Source of the DNA: Lachnospiraceae bacterium
GTDB lineage: Bacteria > Bacteroidota > Bacteroidia > Bacteroidales > Muribaculaceae
Assembly: GCA_023663655.1 (NCBI GenBank)
Contig: JAMPGZ010000006.1
Location: forward strand, 53,279 to 117,278
Length of the DNA stretch: 64,000 nt
Direction: 5' to 3'
Shown: one piece after another, positions 52,490 through 61,303 of the stretch
Layout of the letters: every line of letters starts with the position of its first letter
Numbering within the stretch: position 1 is the first letter of the stretch
Translations under genes and position numbers: made by a program
Notes under the pieces: generated by a model
The model's database searches: none
What the model was told of the DNA's origin: nothing
What the model saw: only the letters and a program-made list of their open reading frames with translations

Positions 52490-52497
52490 TACTTTTG
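52490..52497 (+). promoter_or_regulatory. -7 promoter box for the efflux operon
   Basis: TACTTTTG matches TAnnTTTG, 22 bp before the ATG at 52519. It lies inside the longer open frame that begins at 52468, so it supports the shorter protein. Confidence 0.6.
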
Positions 52498-52518
52498 CAA
52501 TGTAAAAAATTCCTACGA

Positions 52519-53814
52519 ATGAATAAGATAGTATTAGTATCATCAGTCTTAATCGGGTGCTCTTTCGCGACTCATGCCCGCGAATGGTCCTACAACGATT
52601 GTGTCGAGTGGGCAAAGGAGCATAACATCTCTTTGAGACAGAGTATTCTCAATGAACAGATAGCCGGGGTGGATGAGGATGAAGCAAAGGCTGCGTGGCA
52701 ACCGTCGCTTGATTTCGCCACTACTCATGGCTATTCCAATGCTCCGTGGGGCGACAATAACAAGAACAGCTACACGAGCAATTACGGGTTGAATGCCCGC
52801 TGGACAGTGTGGAATGGCGGAGTGCGTGAGAACAACATCAAGAAATCGCAGTTGCAGTCGGCTATCAGCCGATTGAGCATCACCGATAAATTGCAGTCAA
52901 TAGAGGTGGATATGCTCGGCGTGTATGTCAATCTGCTCTATGCCAAAGAGGCTATCTCTATCTATGAGGAAGCCGTGGAACTCAGCAAGGCGCAAGCCGA
53001 CCGTGCCCGACAGCTCATGGAGGCAGGACGCCTGTCGAGAGTCGATTATGCCCAGCTTGAGTCCCAGTATGAGCAGGACCGATATGCGCTTGTCAATGCC
53101 AAAGCCACTTATGACACTCGCCGCATGGAGCTTAAAAAACTTCTTGAACTCGGTATAAATGATTCTATTTCGGTCAAGGATCTTGAATGGTCACGTGAAG
53201 AGGTGCTTGCCGTGGTTCCCCCCATGGATGAGAGTTACCGCATGGCTGCTGCCATTGATGTGCCTCTGCAGATCAATGATCTTGAGATCGATGACGCCGA
53301 CCTCGATGTAAAGGTGGCTAAAGCCGGACGTATGCCCGATATATCGCTTACCGCAGGGGTAGGAACCGGATATTATGCTCCGGGCGATGCTTTCGCATCT
53401 CAGATCAAGCGCAGCGTGAGCGAATCGGTGGGACTTACATTGTCAATCCCCATTCTTGACAATAAAAAGACCAAATCGGCAGTGGCGCGTGCCAATATCC
53501 AGCGTCTTAACGCGCAGCTTGACCGCGAGGCGCGTGAGACCGAACTCGCCCAGCAGGTTGAGTCATGGTACATAGACCTTCAGTCGGCACAGTCACGATA
53601 TATAGCCGGAGAGCAGCAGGTGAACTCTACGAAGCTGAGCAATGAGCTTGTCAACGAGCAGTTCAATCTCGGACTTGTAAACACAGTGGAGCTTATGACT
53701 GCCCACAACAATATGCTTGAGGCCCGCCACTCTCTGTTGCAAGCCAAATATATGGCTATGCTGGGTCATAAAATGATAGAATATTATCGCACGTCAAATA
53801 TAAATATGCCATAA
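52519..53814 (+). CDS. TolC-family outer membrane efflux protein
   Basis: This 431-residue protein has a signal peptide (MNKIVLVSSVLIGCSFATHA). It starts with REWSYNDCVEWAKEHNISLR, and the long coiled-coil helices of the OEP family follow in two repeats (ALVNAKATYDTRRMELKKLL; then RHSLLQAKYMAMLGHKMIEY near the end). TolC proteins form the outer-membrane duct of tripartite pumps. The frame extends to 52468, but the promoter box at 52490-52497 lies inside it. The next gene, the periplasmic adaptor, starts 5 bp downstream, so this is the first gene of a six-gene operon. Confidence 0.93.
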   Translation: MNKIVLVSSVLIGCSFATHAREWSYNDCVEWAKEHNISLRQSILNEQIAGVDEDEAKAAWQPSLDFATTHGYSNAPWGDNNKNSYTSNYGLNARWTVWNGGVRENNIKKSQLQSAISRLSITDKLQSIEVDMLGVYVNLLYAKEAISIYEEAVELSKAQADRARQLMEAGRLSRVDYAQLESQYEQDRYALVNAKATYDTRRMELKKLLELGINDSISVKDLEWSREEVLAVVPPMDESYRMAAAIDVPLQINDLEIDDADLDVKVAKAGRMPDISLTAGVGTGYYAPGDAFASQIKRSVSESVGLTLSIPILDNKKTKSAVARANIQRLNAQLDREARETELAQQVESWYIDLQSAQSRYIAGEQQVNSTKLSNELVNEQFNLGLVNTVELMTAHNNMLEARHSLLQAKYMAMLGHKMIEYYRTSNINMP

Positions 53815-53819
53815 TAAAA

Positions 53820-54995
53820 ATGAGTGTAAAAAATTTAGGATTGTTGGTCCTGGCGCTGTTGGCGGCAGGATGTTCCAAAGAGAGCAAAATCACGCTTGAG
53901 ACTGCTCGCGTGGAACGCGGCGACATCAGTCGTTCCGTGACAGCTACAGGAACTGTGGAGTCGGTCACACAAGTGGATGTCGGTACACAGGTGACCGGTA
54001 TAATCGACAAGCTGTATGCCGATTATAATTCAGTTGTTACCAAAGGGCAGCTTATTGCCGAAATAGAGAAGACCCTTCTGGAGAGCGACTTGAAGAGCGC
54101 CGATGCCAATATGGAATCGGCAAGGCTGAACTATGAGTATAACAAGACCAATTATGAGCGTGACAAGGCGCTTCATGACAAGCAGCTTATAAGCGACTAT
54201 GAGTTTCAGACCTCGATGAAGGACTACGAAGTGTCGCGTCAATCTTATGACAAAGCTCGTGCCGACCGCGTGCGTGCCGCAAAGAACCTCAATTATGCCG
54301 AGATATACTCGCCGATTGACGGAGTTGTCATTTCACGAGAAGTGGAAGTGGGGCAGACAGTGGTTTCCAATATGAACGTGGCAAACCTCTATGTTATCGC
54401 TGACCTTGACAATATGCAGGTGATCGGTGATGTCGATGAGGCTGATATAGGTCAGGTGAAGGTAGGTCAGGAAGTGGAATTTTCAGTCGACGCTTATCCC
54501 GATGATAAATTCCGTGGAACAGTTACCCAAGTGCGTCTCAATCCCACAGTGGAGAGTAATGTGGTGACATACGAAGTGGTGGTCAACGCTCCTAATCCGG
54601 AACATAAGCTGATACCTGGACTTACGGCAAATCTCACTATTTTCACTACTCGTGAGACCGGCATTCCTTTGGTGCCGACCGCAGCATTCCGTTTCACCCC
54701 TCATGATTATGACAAAGTGGAGGGATTGCCTCAGCCGGCTCCCGATGCGAAAGCTTTTGTGTCGGAGAATGCCGATGAACGAAATGTGTGGGTGGTTGAT
54801 GGTGACCGTCTTATGCCGGTTTTGGTGAAGACAGGCGTAACTGACGGTGCAAAGACTCAAGTCATCTCAGGACTTGCCGACGGCGCGGTGGTGGCTGTGG
54901 ACTATGAGGTGGCGGCAAGCAATGAGAAACCTCAGGAAAACGCCGAGAAGAGTCCGTTTGCTCCGCAACCTCCGGGCAGAAACAAGAAAAAATAG
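53820..54995 (+). CDS. MacA-like periplasmic adaptor of an ABC efflux pump (HlyD/RND-type membrane fusion protein)
   Basis: This 391-residue lipoprotein has a lipobox (LGLLVLALLAAGCSKESK). A lipoyl-like half-motif follows (VTATGTVESVTQVDVGTQVT), then an alpha-helical hairpin (about 80-145), the second half (EIYSPIDGVVISREVEVGQT), and the beta-barrel and membrane-proximal domains. The C-terminus is a proline- and lysine-rich tail (FAPQPPGRNKKK). MacA connects the MacB permease to TolC. It lies between the TolC gene (5 bp gap) and the ATPase gene (35 bp gap). Confidence 0.92.
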   Translation: MSVKNLGLLVLALLAAGCSKESKITLETARVERGDISRSVTATGTVESVTQVDVGTQVTGIIDKLYADYNSVVTKGQLIAEIEKTLLESDLKSADANMESARLNYEYNKTNYERDKALHDKQLISDYEFQTSMKDYEVSRQSYDKARADRVRAAKNLNYAEIYSPIDGVVISREVEVGQTVVSNMNVANLYVIADLDNMQVIGDVDEADIGQVKVGQEVEFSVDAYPDDKFRGTVTQVRLNPTVESNVVTYEVVVNAPNPEHKLIPGLTANLTIFTTRETGIPLVPTAAFRFTPHDYDKVEGLPQPAPDAKAFVSENADERNVWVVDGDRLMPVLVKTGVTDGAKTQVISGLADGAVVAVDYEVAASNEKPQENAEKSPFAPQPPGRNKKK

Positions 54996-55030
54996 AGTGA
55001 CGATTTTTGAATAGCTTCATATTGTAGTAT

Positions 55031-55780
55031 ATGAGTGATAAAAGAGAAATAATACGGGTCGAGAATCTGCGACGCAATTTTACGGTGGGCGGCGAGGAGG
55101 TCCATGCTCTCAGAGGTGTGAGCTTCTCCATCTGCGAGGGTGAATTTGTGACTATAATGGGAACTTCTGGTTCGGGAAAGTCCACGTTGCTCAATCTTCT
55201 CGGTTGCCTTGACACACCCACTAAGGGCGAATATATCCTCGATGGGGTGTCGGTGCAGTCAATGAGTAAGAATGACCGTGCCGTGACACGCAACCGGAAA
55301 ATCGGATTCGTGTTTCAGAATTATAACCTTCTGCCTAAGACTACGGCGGTTGAGAATGTCGAGCTGCCGTTGCTCTACAATTCTGCGGTGTCATCCAAAG
55401 AGCGTCGTTCAAGGGCTATATCCGCTCTGGAGGCGGTGGGGCTTAAGGAACGCCTTTACCATAAGAGCAATCAGATGTCGGGCGGTCAGCAGCAGCGTGT
55501 GGCGATAGCCCGTGCCTTGGTCAACGATCCTGTGATCATTCTCGCCGATGAGGCTACCGGTAATCTTGACACACGCACATCCTTCAGCATCCTGATGCTC
55601 TTCCAGGAGCTTCATGCCCGAGGAAGGACTATAATATTTGTGACCCATAACCCTGAGCTCGCGGCTTACTCTTCGCGTAACATAGTGCTGCGCGATGGAA
55701 AGGTGCTGTCGGATGTGTGCAATCCGTCGATGGCATCGGCTAAGGAGGCTTTTGAAGCTCTACCAAAAGATAATGACTGA
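55031..55780 (+). CDS. ABC transporter ATP-binding protein (MacB/LolD type)
   Basis: This 249-residue ATPase has Walker A GTSGSGKST at residues 44-52, the Q-loop FVFQNYNLLP, signature MSGGQQQRVAIARAL, Walker B VIILADEATGNLD, and the switch His in IFVTHNPELA. It belongs to the MacB/LolD/FtsE group that drives type VII ABC 'mechanotransmission' pumps. In E. coli the ATPase and permease of MacB are one protein; here they are separate genes (2 bp gap). Confidence 0.95.
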   Translation: MSDKREIIRVENLRRNFTVGGEEVHALRGVSFSICEGEFVTIMGTSGSGKSTLLNLLGCLDTPTKGEYILDGVSVQSMSKNDRAVTRNRKIGFVFQNYNLLPKTTAVENVELPLLYNSAVSSKERRSRAISALEAVGLKERLYHKSNQMSGGQQQRVAIARALVNDPVIILADEATGNLDTRTSFSILMLFQELHARGRTIIFVTHNPELAAYSSRNIVLRDGKVLSDVCNPSMASAKEAFEALPKDND

Positions 55781-55782
55781 CA

Positions 55783-57003
55783 ATGAAATTAGCTAATCTA
55801 TTAAAAATAGCGCTGAAGGCGCTCAACAATAATAAGCTGCGTTGTTTCCTGACGATGTTGGGCATCATTATCGGCGTCGCGTCGGTCATAACGATGCTTG
55901 CAATCGGGCAAGGCTCAAAGAACAGCATCAAGGCTCAGATTTCCGAGATGGGTTCCAATATGATTATGATCCATCCGGGAAATATGCAGCGTGGCGGTGT
56001 GAGGCAGAGTGCCGATGATATGCAGACTCTCGAAGTAGCCGATTATGAGGCTATCCGCGACCGTGCCGCCTACATATCAGCGATATCGCCTCAGGTGAAC
56101 AGCGGTGGTCAGTTCATTAACGGAAATAACAATTATCCGTCGACCATTTATGGCGTGACACCCGACTATCTTGACATACGCAAGGTGAAGGTGAAGGACG
56201 GTGCCATGTTCACGGATGCCGACATAAAGTCGGCGGCGAAAGTGTGCTTGCTCGGAAAAACCGTCATTGACAATCTTTTCCCCAATGGTGAAGACCCGGT
56301 AGGAAAAGTGGTGCGGTTCAACAAGATTCCGTTTACAGTGGTTGGCACACTTGAGGAGAAGGGAACCAACTCTATGGGCATGGACCAGGATGATGTGGTG
56401 CTTGCGCCTTACACCACGATAATGAAGCGAGTTCTTGCTGTGGATTATATCCAAGGGCTTTTTGCGAGCGCCCTTGACGAGCAGTTTACCGATCAGGCGA
56501 TTGATGAAGTCACGGCTATTCTTCGTGAGCAGCATCGCCTGAAAGAGGATGCCGATGATGATTTCAGCATAAGAAGCCAGCAGGAATTGAGCGAGATGAT
56601 GAATTCCACGAGCGACATGATGACCGTGTTGCTGGCGTGCATAGCCGGAATCTCGCTCCTTGTGGGTGGTATTGGCATCATGAACATCATGTATGTGTCG
56701 GTTACCGAGCGTACACGCGAGATAGGGTTGAGAATGTCGATCGGGGCGCGAGGCATAGACATCCTGTCGCAGTTCCTTATCGAAGCTGTGATAATCAGTG
56801 TCACCGGCGGCATCATTGGTGTGCTTGTAGGGGTTCTTGCCTCATGGCTTGTTAATTTGATAGCCCACTGGCCGGTGTATATTCAGATTTATTCTGTAAT
56901 TTTGTCATTTGCCGTGTGTACCGTTACCGGAATCTTTTTCGGATGGTATCCGGCACAGAAAGCTGCCAATCTTGATCCGATAGAAGCCATCAGATATGAG
57001 TAA
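55783..57003 (+). CDS. MacB-type ABC transporter permease (FtsX-like)
   Basis: This 406-residue protein has the typical MacB permease plan. The N-terminal helix carries the LRCFLTMLGIIIGVASVITM motif, and a large periplasmic domain (about 50-270, MacB_PCD) follows. Three C-terminal helices form the FtsX domain (MMTVLLACIAGISLLVGGIG, MNIMYVSVTERTREIGLRMS, then GIFFGWYPAQKAANLDPIEA). It does not pump through the membrane but transmits ATP-driven movement to MacA-TolC. Substrates of related pumps include macrolides, heme precursors, peptides and toxins; none can be named here. The stop overlaps the histidine kinase start by 8 bp. Confidence 0.95.
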   Translation: MKLANLLKIALKALNNNKLRCFLTMLGIIIGVASVITMLAIGQGSKNSIKAQISEMGSNMIMIHPGNMQRGGVRQSADDMQTLEVADYEAIRDRAAYISAISPQVNSGGQFINGNNNYPSTIYGVTPDYLDIRKVKVKDGAMFTDADIKSAAKVCLLGKTVIDNLFPNGEDPVGKVVRFNKIPFTVVGTLEEKGTNSMGMDQDDVVLAPYTTIMKRVLAVDYIQGLFASALDEQFTDQAIDEVTAILREQHRLKEDADDDFSIRSQQELSEMMNSTSDMMTVLLACIAGISLLVGGIGIMNIMYVSVTERTREIGLRMSIGARGIDILSQFLIEAVIISVTGGIIGVLVGVLASWLVNLIAHWPVYIQIYSVILSFAVCTVTGIFFGWYPAQKAANLDPIEAIRYE

Positions 57004-58036
57004 TAAAGTCATAGGACAACCGTCGCAATCAACACAGAAGTGGGTGAAATTTTTCATCCACCTTCTGTTTTTGAGTATAATATTCATTCTTCCCGAGATA
57101 TTGATGAGCCGTAATTTTCCCGATATATCGGGATCGTGGCGCATATATGTGAAGTCGGTGGTGTTTGTGGCGCTTTTCTATGTGAATTATTATATAATCA
57201 TAGACCATTGCCTTGGCAGGAAGAATTGGGCATTGAGGCTTGTGCTGATAAATATCGGTGTCATAGCTCTGGCGGTGGGCGTGATGGTGCTTTTCCATCT
57301 GAACCCTCCTCGGCGCATAGGCATACATATAGGGATGATGCACGTGTTCACGGGTGTTTTCCGCGACATGGCGATGTGTGTGCTGACTATCGCCCTGTCG
57401 GTGGCGATGAAACTCAGCGACTATTGGGTGAGGCTCAGCGCGCGCCATAAGGAGATGGAAGCCGAACAGCATCGTGAGGAGCTTGCAAGCCTTAAAAGCC
57501 AGCTTAATCCGCATTTTTTGTTCAACACGCTCAATTCGATCTACGCCTTGATTGCCATAAGCCCCACCAAGGCTCAGAATGCCGTGCATGAGTTGAGCCG
57601 GTTGTTGCGTTATGTGCTTTACGAGAATGCTCCGACCGTTCTGTTGAAGGATGAGATTGAGTTCATAAACAATTATATAAAGCTGATGAAACTGCGGTTG
57701 AGCGACACGATACCCGTTCATGTGGAACTTGATGCGGGCGATTGCGGCAACTGCCCCATAGCCCCGTTGCTGTTCATCTCGCCGGTGGAAAATGCTTTTA
57801 AATATGGCACCATGTGTGGTCCCGATGCCGAGATTTCCGTATCGATCGTCGCACGTGACGGAGTTGTCACCTGCTTGATTAAAAATAGTTTTGAACCGGG
57901 ATCTTCGTCGGTGGATTCCGGCATAGGTGACGCTAATCTTCGCCGCCGCCTCGATCTTATTTACGGGAAACACGCTACTCTTAATACTGTGGCGGAAAAT
58001 GGAATCTATATTGTTGAATTGAGAATAAAACTGTAA
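56996..58036 (+). CDS. LytS/YehU-type sensor histidine kinase
   Basis: This 346-residue inner-membrane kinase has four predicted membrane helices (about 20-37, 54-70, 81-102, 128-140). The His_kinase (PF06580) domain follows, with the phospho-accepting His173 in LNPHFLFNTLNSIYALIA, then a HATPase region (PVENAFKYG, SGIGDANLRRRLDLIYGKHA). This class of kinase senses membrane state or peptides and pairs with LytTR regulators. It overlaps the permease gene by 8 bp and is followed by its cognate regulator at 3 bp, so the efflux operon encodes its own two-component system. Confidence 0.93.
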   Translation: MSNKVIGQPSQSTQKWVKFFIHLLFLSIIFILPEILMSRNFPDISGSWRIYVKSVVFVALFYVNYYIIIDHCLGRKNWALRLVLINIGVIALAVGVMVLFHLNPPRRIGIHIGMMHVFTGVFRDMAMCVLTIALSVAMKLSDYWVRLSARHKEMEAEQHREELASLKSQLNPHFLFNTLNSIYALIAISPTKAQNAVHELSRLLRYVLYENAPTVLLKDEIEFINNYIKLMKLRLSDTIPVHVELDAGDCGNCPIAPLLFISPVENAFKYGTMCGPDAEISVSIVARDGVVTCLIKNSFEPGSSSVDSGIGDANLRRRLDLIYGKHATLNTVAENGIYIVELRIKL

Positions 58037-58039
58037 AGT

Positions 58040-58780
58040 ATGATTATATTGCGATGCTGCGTGGTTGATGACGAACCTCTCGCCCGCGATTTGATAGCCG
58101 CTTATGTCGATAAGACTCCCTTTATGGAGCTTGTGGGTAAGTTTTCATCGGCTCAGGAAGCTATAAAGGTGATTCTTGAGGAGGAGATGGATGTGGTGTT
58201 TCTTGACATTCACATGCCTCAGCTCAACGGGCTGGAGTTTGCCCGTATCATTCCTCCCACTTGCCGCATAGTCTTTACCACAGCATACGACCGTTATGCT
58301 GTCGACGGCTATAAGGTGAATGCTCTTGACTATCTGATGAAGCCTATCAGCTATGAGGAGTTTGTCGGCGCAGCCAATCGCGCTCTTGAATGGGCTGATA
58401 TGCGCCGCCGTGCCGATGAACACAGCCGTGACAACCGTTATCTCATAGTAAGGAGCGAGTATAAGCAGATTCAGATACCGGTGAATGATATAATATTTAT
58501 CGAGGGGCTGAAGGATTACGTGAAGATTTATGTGGAGGGCGAGACCAATTCCATCATGTCGTTGATGAGCATAAAGGCGCTTGAGAATTATCTGCCATCT
58601 TCTGAATTCATGCGTGTGCACAGGTCGTATATAGTCAATAAATCGAAGATAAGGGTCATCGAGCGCAACCGCATCGTGTTTGGTAAACATTATATTCCCG
58701 TCAGCGACAGCTACAAGCAGTCGTTCATGGAGTGGGTGGGGTCTCACAGTCTGTTTCCGCCGAGCGGAATTAACAATTGA
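58040..58780 (+). CDS. LytTR-family response regulator
   Basis: This 246-residue protein has a receiver domain (about 1-120) with the phospho-acceptor Asp56 in VVFLDIHMPQ and the Lys of LDYLMKPISYEEF. A LytTR DNA-binding domain follows (about 140-240, IQIPVNDIIFIEGLKDYVKI, FMRVHRSYIVNKSKI). It is the partner of the upstream histidine kinase and the last gene of the efflux operon. It probably binds direct repeats near the operon promoter, though I could not identify them. A GAATTAACA/TGTTAATTC inverted repeat (58767-58810) spans its stop codon. Confidence 0.94.
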   Translation: MIILRCCVVDDEPLARDLIAAYVDKTPFMELVGKFSSAQEAIKVILEEEMDVVFLDIHMPQLNGLEFARIIPPTCRIVFTTAYDRYAVDGYKVNALDYLMKPISYEEFVGAANRALEWADMRRRADEHSRDNRYLIVRSEYKQIQIPVNDIIFIEGLKDYVKIYVEGETNSIMSLMSIKALENYLPSSEFMRVHRSYIVNKSKIRVIERNRIVFGKHYIPVSDSYKQSFMEWVGSHSLFPPSGINN

Positions 58781-58898
58781 CACTTTTCCATAAAGCTCAA
58801 CTGTTAATTCCTGCTGAAAATGCATAAAAAACAGGCACAAGAATCGGTAAAACGCAAGATTGTGCGTTATTCCTAATGTTAGTTTGCAAAAAATATTG

Positions 58899-58906
58899 TA
58901 ACTTTG
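58899..58906 (+). promoter_or_regulatory. -7 promoter box for the primary sigma factor gene
   Basis: TAACTTTG matches TAnnTTTG, 28 bp before the ATG at 58934. The sigma factor is probably transcribed by the holoenzyme it forms. Confidence 0.6.
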
Positions 58907-58933
58907 TACATTAAAATTCATGTGTGATAACAG

Positions 58934-59791
58934 ATGAGACAATTAAAAATTACTAAGTCAATCACCAATCGAGAGAGCGCATCGCTCGATAAATATCTTC
59001 AAGAGATTGGTCGTGAGGATCTTATCTCGGTAGAGGAAGAAGTCGAGTTGGCGCAACGTATTCGCCAGGGTGATCAGGCTGCTCTTGAAAAGCTGACTCG
59101 TGCCAATCTGCGATTTGTGGTATCTGTTGCAAAGCAGTATCAGAATCAGGGTTTGTCGTTGCCTGACTTGATCAATGAGGGAAATTTGGGACTTATAAAA
59201 GCGGCTCAGAAATTTGATGAAACACGCGGTTTTAAGTTTATCTCTTATGCCGTGTGGTGGATTCGTCAATCGATTCTGCAAGCCCTTGCCGAACAATCGC
59301 GCATTGTCCGTTTGCCGCTCAATCAGGTAGGTTCGCTCAACAAAATCAGTAAGGCTCTGTCTAAGTTTGAACAGGAAAATGAACGCCGTCCGTCGGCGGA
59401 AGAGCTAGCCGATGCTTTGGATGTTCCGGTTGACAAGATTGCTGACACCCTTAAGGTGCAGGGCCGTCACATTTCGGTCGATGCTCCATTTGTGGAGGGT
59501 GAGGACAACAGTCTTCTCGACGTGCTTACCAATGATGACTCTCCCATGGCTGATGCCACCCTTACTCAGGAATCGCTCTCTAAGGAAGTGGAACGTGCTT
59601 TGCGTCAGCTTCATGAACGCGAACGCGAGATTTTGAAAATGTTCTTTGGCATAGGTTGCCAGGAGATGACTCTTGAGGAGATAGGCGCTAAATTTGACCT
59701 TACACGCGAGCGTGTGCGCCAGATTAAGGAAAAGGCTATACGCCGGCTGAAAGGTCAGAAGAGCAAGTTGCTCAAGACATATTTAGGATAA
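58934..59791 (+). CDS. rpoD: Primary RNA polymerase sigma factor (sigma-70, RpoD/SigA; Bacteroidetes sigma-ABfr type)
   Basis: This 285-residue protein has region 1.2 ([20 protein letters not shown]), region 2 ([40 protein letters not shown]), region 3 ([20 protein letters not shown]), and region 4 ([40 protein letters not shown]). Region 1.1 is absent and the protein is short, as is normal for Bacteroidetes primary sigma factors. These factors recognise TTTG/TAnnTTTG promoters, the very pattern found upstream of many genes in this window. The gene is monocistronic with a good terminator. Confidence 0.95.
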   Translation: MRQLKITKSITNRESASLDKYLQEIGREDLISVEEEVELAQRIRQGDQAALEKLTRANLRFVVSVAKQYQNQGLSLPDLINEGNLGLIKAAQKFDETRGFKFISYAVWWIRQSILQALAEQSRIVRLPLNQVGSLNKISKALSKFEQENERRPSAEELADALDVPVDKIADTLKVQGRHISVDAPFVEGEDNSLLDVLTNDDSPMADATLTQESLSKEVERALRQLHEREREILKMFFGIGCQEMTLEEIGAKFDLTRERVRQIKEKAIRRLKGQKSKLLKTYLG

Positions 59792-59813
59792 TAAGCGTGA
59801 GCTTGATTTGATA

Positions 59814-59840
59814 GGGGAGACAATGAGTCTTCCCTTTTTT
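59814..59840 (+). terminator. Terminator of rpoD
   Basis: GGGGAGAC (59814-59821) pairs with GTCTTCCC (59827-59834) with one G-T pair across a 5-nt loop, followed by T6 (59835-59840). Confidence 0.75.
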
Positions 59841-59900
59841 GTTTAGGGCACTGACGGTTGCGGCAAAATAAAATTTTTTCGGTTGCGCTCTAATTGTTTG

Positions 59901-59908
59901 TATCTTTG
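59901..59908 (+). promoter_or_regulatory. -7 promoter box for the acetyltransferase cluster
   Basis: TATCTTTG matches TAnnTTTG, 45 bp upstream of the ATG at 59953. Confidence 0.65.
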
Positions 59909-59952
59909 TGGCGGATGATGTATATTTATGTGAAATATAATTTTTGATTGAG

Positions 59953-60405
59953 ATGGAAATAATATCGCTTCGCCGGAATCCGGAGTATCTTGAACGTGCC
60001 ATAGCCTATTTTCAGGATAAATGGGCTACGGAGGATTCTGCGGCAGTGTATGATGATTGTCTGCGTAATTGCATTGATGCCGTCAACCCGTTGCCACAAT
60101 GGTATCTGCTTGTCGGAGATGACCGTATAATCGGATGCGCGGGCTTGATAACAAATGATTTTAACTCGCGAATGGATCTGTATCCTTGGCTCGCCGCGCT
60201 CTATGTCGAGGAGGATTGCCGAGGTCGTAATCTGGGCAAGATGCTTATTGATTATGTCATGAACGATGCGAAATCATTTGGATTCAAAAATTTGAGCCTG
60301 TGCACTGACCATATCGGCTATTACGAGAGGTTTGGATTCTGTTTCGCGGGATATTGCTATCATCCGTGGGGTGAGAAAACGAGGATTTATCAAATTGAGT
60401 TATAA
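59953..60405 (+). CDS. GNAT family N-acetyltransferase
   Basis: This 150-residue protein starts [20 protein letters not shown]; the frame also offers a TTG at 59944, but the ATG is preferred. It has the GNAT fold signatures: [17 protein letters not shown] (strands 2-4), the acetyl-CoA loop [19 protein letters not shown] (R/Q-x-x-G-x-G/A motif as CRGRNLG), and the [12 protein letters not shown]-terminal motif. The substrate is unknown. It heads a three-gene rightward cluster with a second, larger GNAT protein and an unknown protein. Confidence 0.9.
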   Translation: MEIISLRRNPEYLERAIAYFQDKWATEDSAAVYDDCLRNCIDAVNPLPQWYLLVGDDRIIGCAGLITNDFNSRMDLYPWLAALYVEEDCRGRNLGKMLIDYVMNDAKSFGFKNLSLCTDHIGYYERFGFCFAGYCYHPWGEKTRIYQIEL

Positions 60406-60427
60406 AAAACAGTAAAATTACGCAGCC

Positions 60428-61303
60428 ATGAGCATAGAGTTTAGGTCGCTTTCCGCGACTTCGATGGAGGAGATAATAGAGGCTTTTCAGAAGGCATTCG
60501 GTGATTATGCGGTGAAATTTGAGAGCAGGGAGATCCAATCGATGTTAAGGCGACGGGGATTTAGAAAGGATATTTCATTTGCGGCTTTTGATGGTGATGA
60601 GATATGCTCATTCCTTCTTAACGGATATGGTGTGTATGCCGGAGAATCTTGCTGTTATGACTGCGGAACAGGCACATTGCCGCTCTACAGGGGGATGGGA
60701 CTTGCCGGCAAGCTGTTTCAGGTGTCTCTTCCCGAATTAAGGAATGCCGGTGTTGAAAATTATATTTTGGAGTCACTGATTTCAAATGAGACGGCTGTAA
60801 ATATTTATCGAAAAAGCGGTTTTGAAATTGTAGCCACCTATAATTGCTATAATCAGAGCATCGATAATCTGAGGCTGTCGCCGGGATTGTCGGGCGATGT
60901 TTCAATTGAGAGGATAGGTGCTGATGCATTGAGGGGGATGACCGAGTTTTGTGATTTTGTCCCTTCCTGGCAAAATTCTATCGAGTCGATTGAAAGAGCC
61001 GCCGATGAGTTGATTATTCTTTCGGCATTGCATGAGGGAAAAAGGATAGGTTATTGCGTGTATGACGCTTATTCGGGAGATATCGCTCAGATTGCTGTGG
61101 ATAAGAGTTTTCGCAGGAGAGGAGTGGGGAGATTTTTGTTGTATTCCGCAATTCAGATGTCGGAGTCGGGAAGAGCGAAAATCCTGAATATTGATGCCGG
61201 TTGCCAATCTTTGTCGGGATTTGTTGAGGCCCTTGGCTTTGATAAGGGGCTTTCTCAATATGGCATGATGAAGAAGATTGATGTGGCAAACGGCGATGAA
61301 TAA
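60428..61303 (+). CDS. Two-domain GNAT acetyltransferase
   Basis: This 291-residue protein carries two GNAT domains in tandem. The first, about 1-140, has GTGTLPLYRGMGLAGKLFQV and VNIYRKSGFEIV. The second, about 155-285, has IAQIAVDKSFRRRGVGRFLL and VEALGFDKGLSQY. Both acetyl-CoA loops (YRGMGLAG, RRRGVGRF) look intact. Tandem GNAT proteins of this plan can have one catalytic and one structural domain; which is which cannot be told here. It follows the first GNAT gene by 22 bp and overlaps the next gene by 8 bp. Confidence 0.9.
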   Translation: MSIEFRSLSATSMEEIIEAFQKAFGDYAVKFESREIQSMLRRRGFRKDISFAAFDGDEICSFLLNGYGVYAGESCCYDCGTGTLPLYRGMGLAGKLFQVSLPELRNAGVENYILESLISNETAVNIYRKSGFEIVATYNCYNQSIDNLRLSPGLSGDVSIERIGADALRGMTEFCDFVPSWQNSIESIERAADELIILSALHEGKRIGYCVYDAYSGDIAQIAVDKSFRRRGVGRFLLYSAIQMSESGRAKILNIDAGCQSLSGFVEALGFDKGLSQYGMMKKIDVANGDE

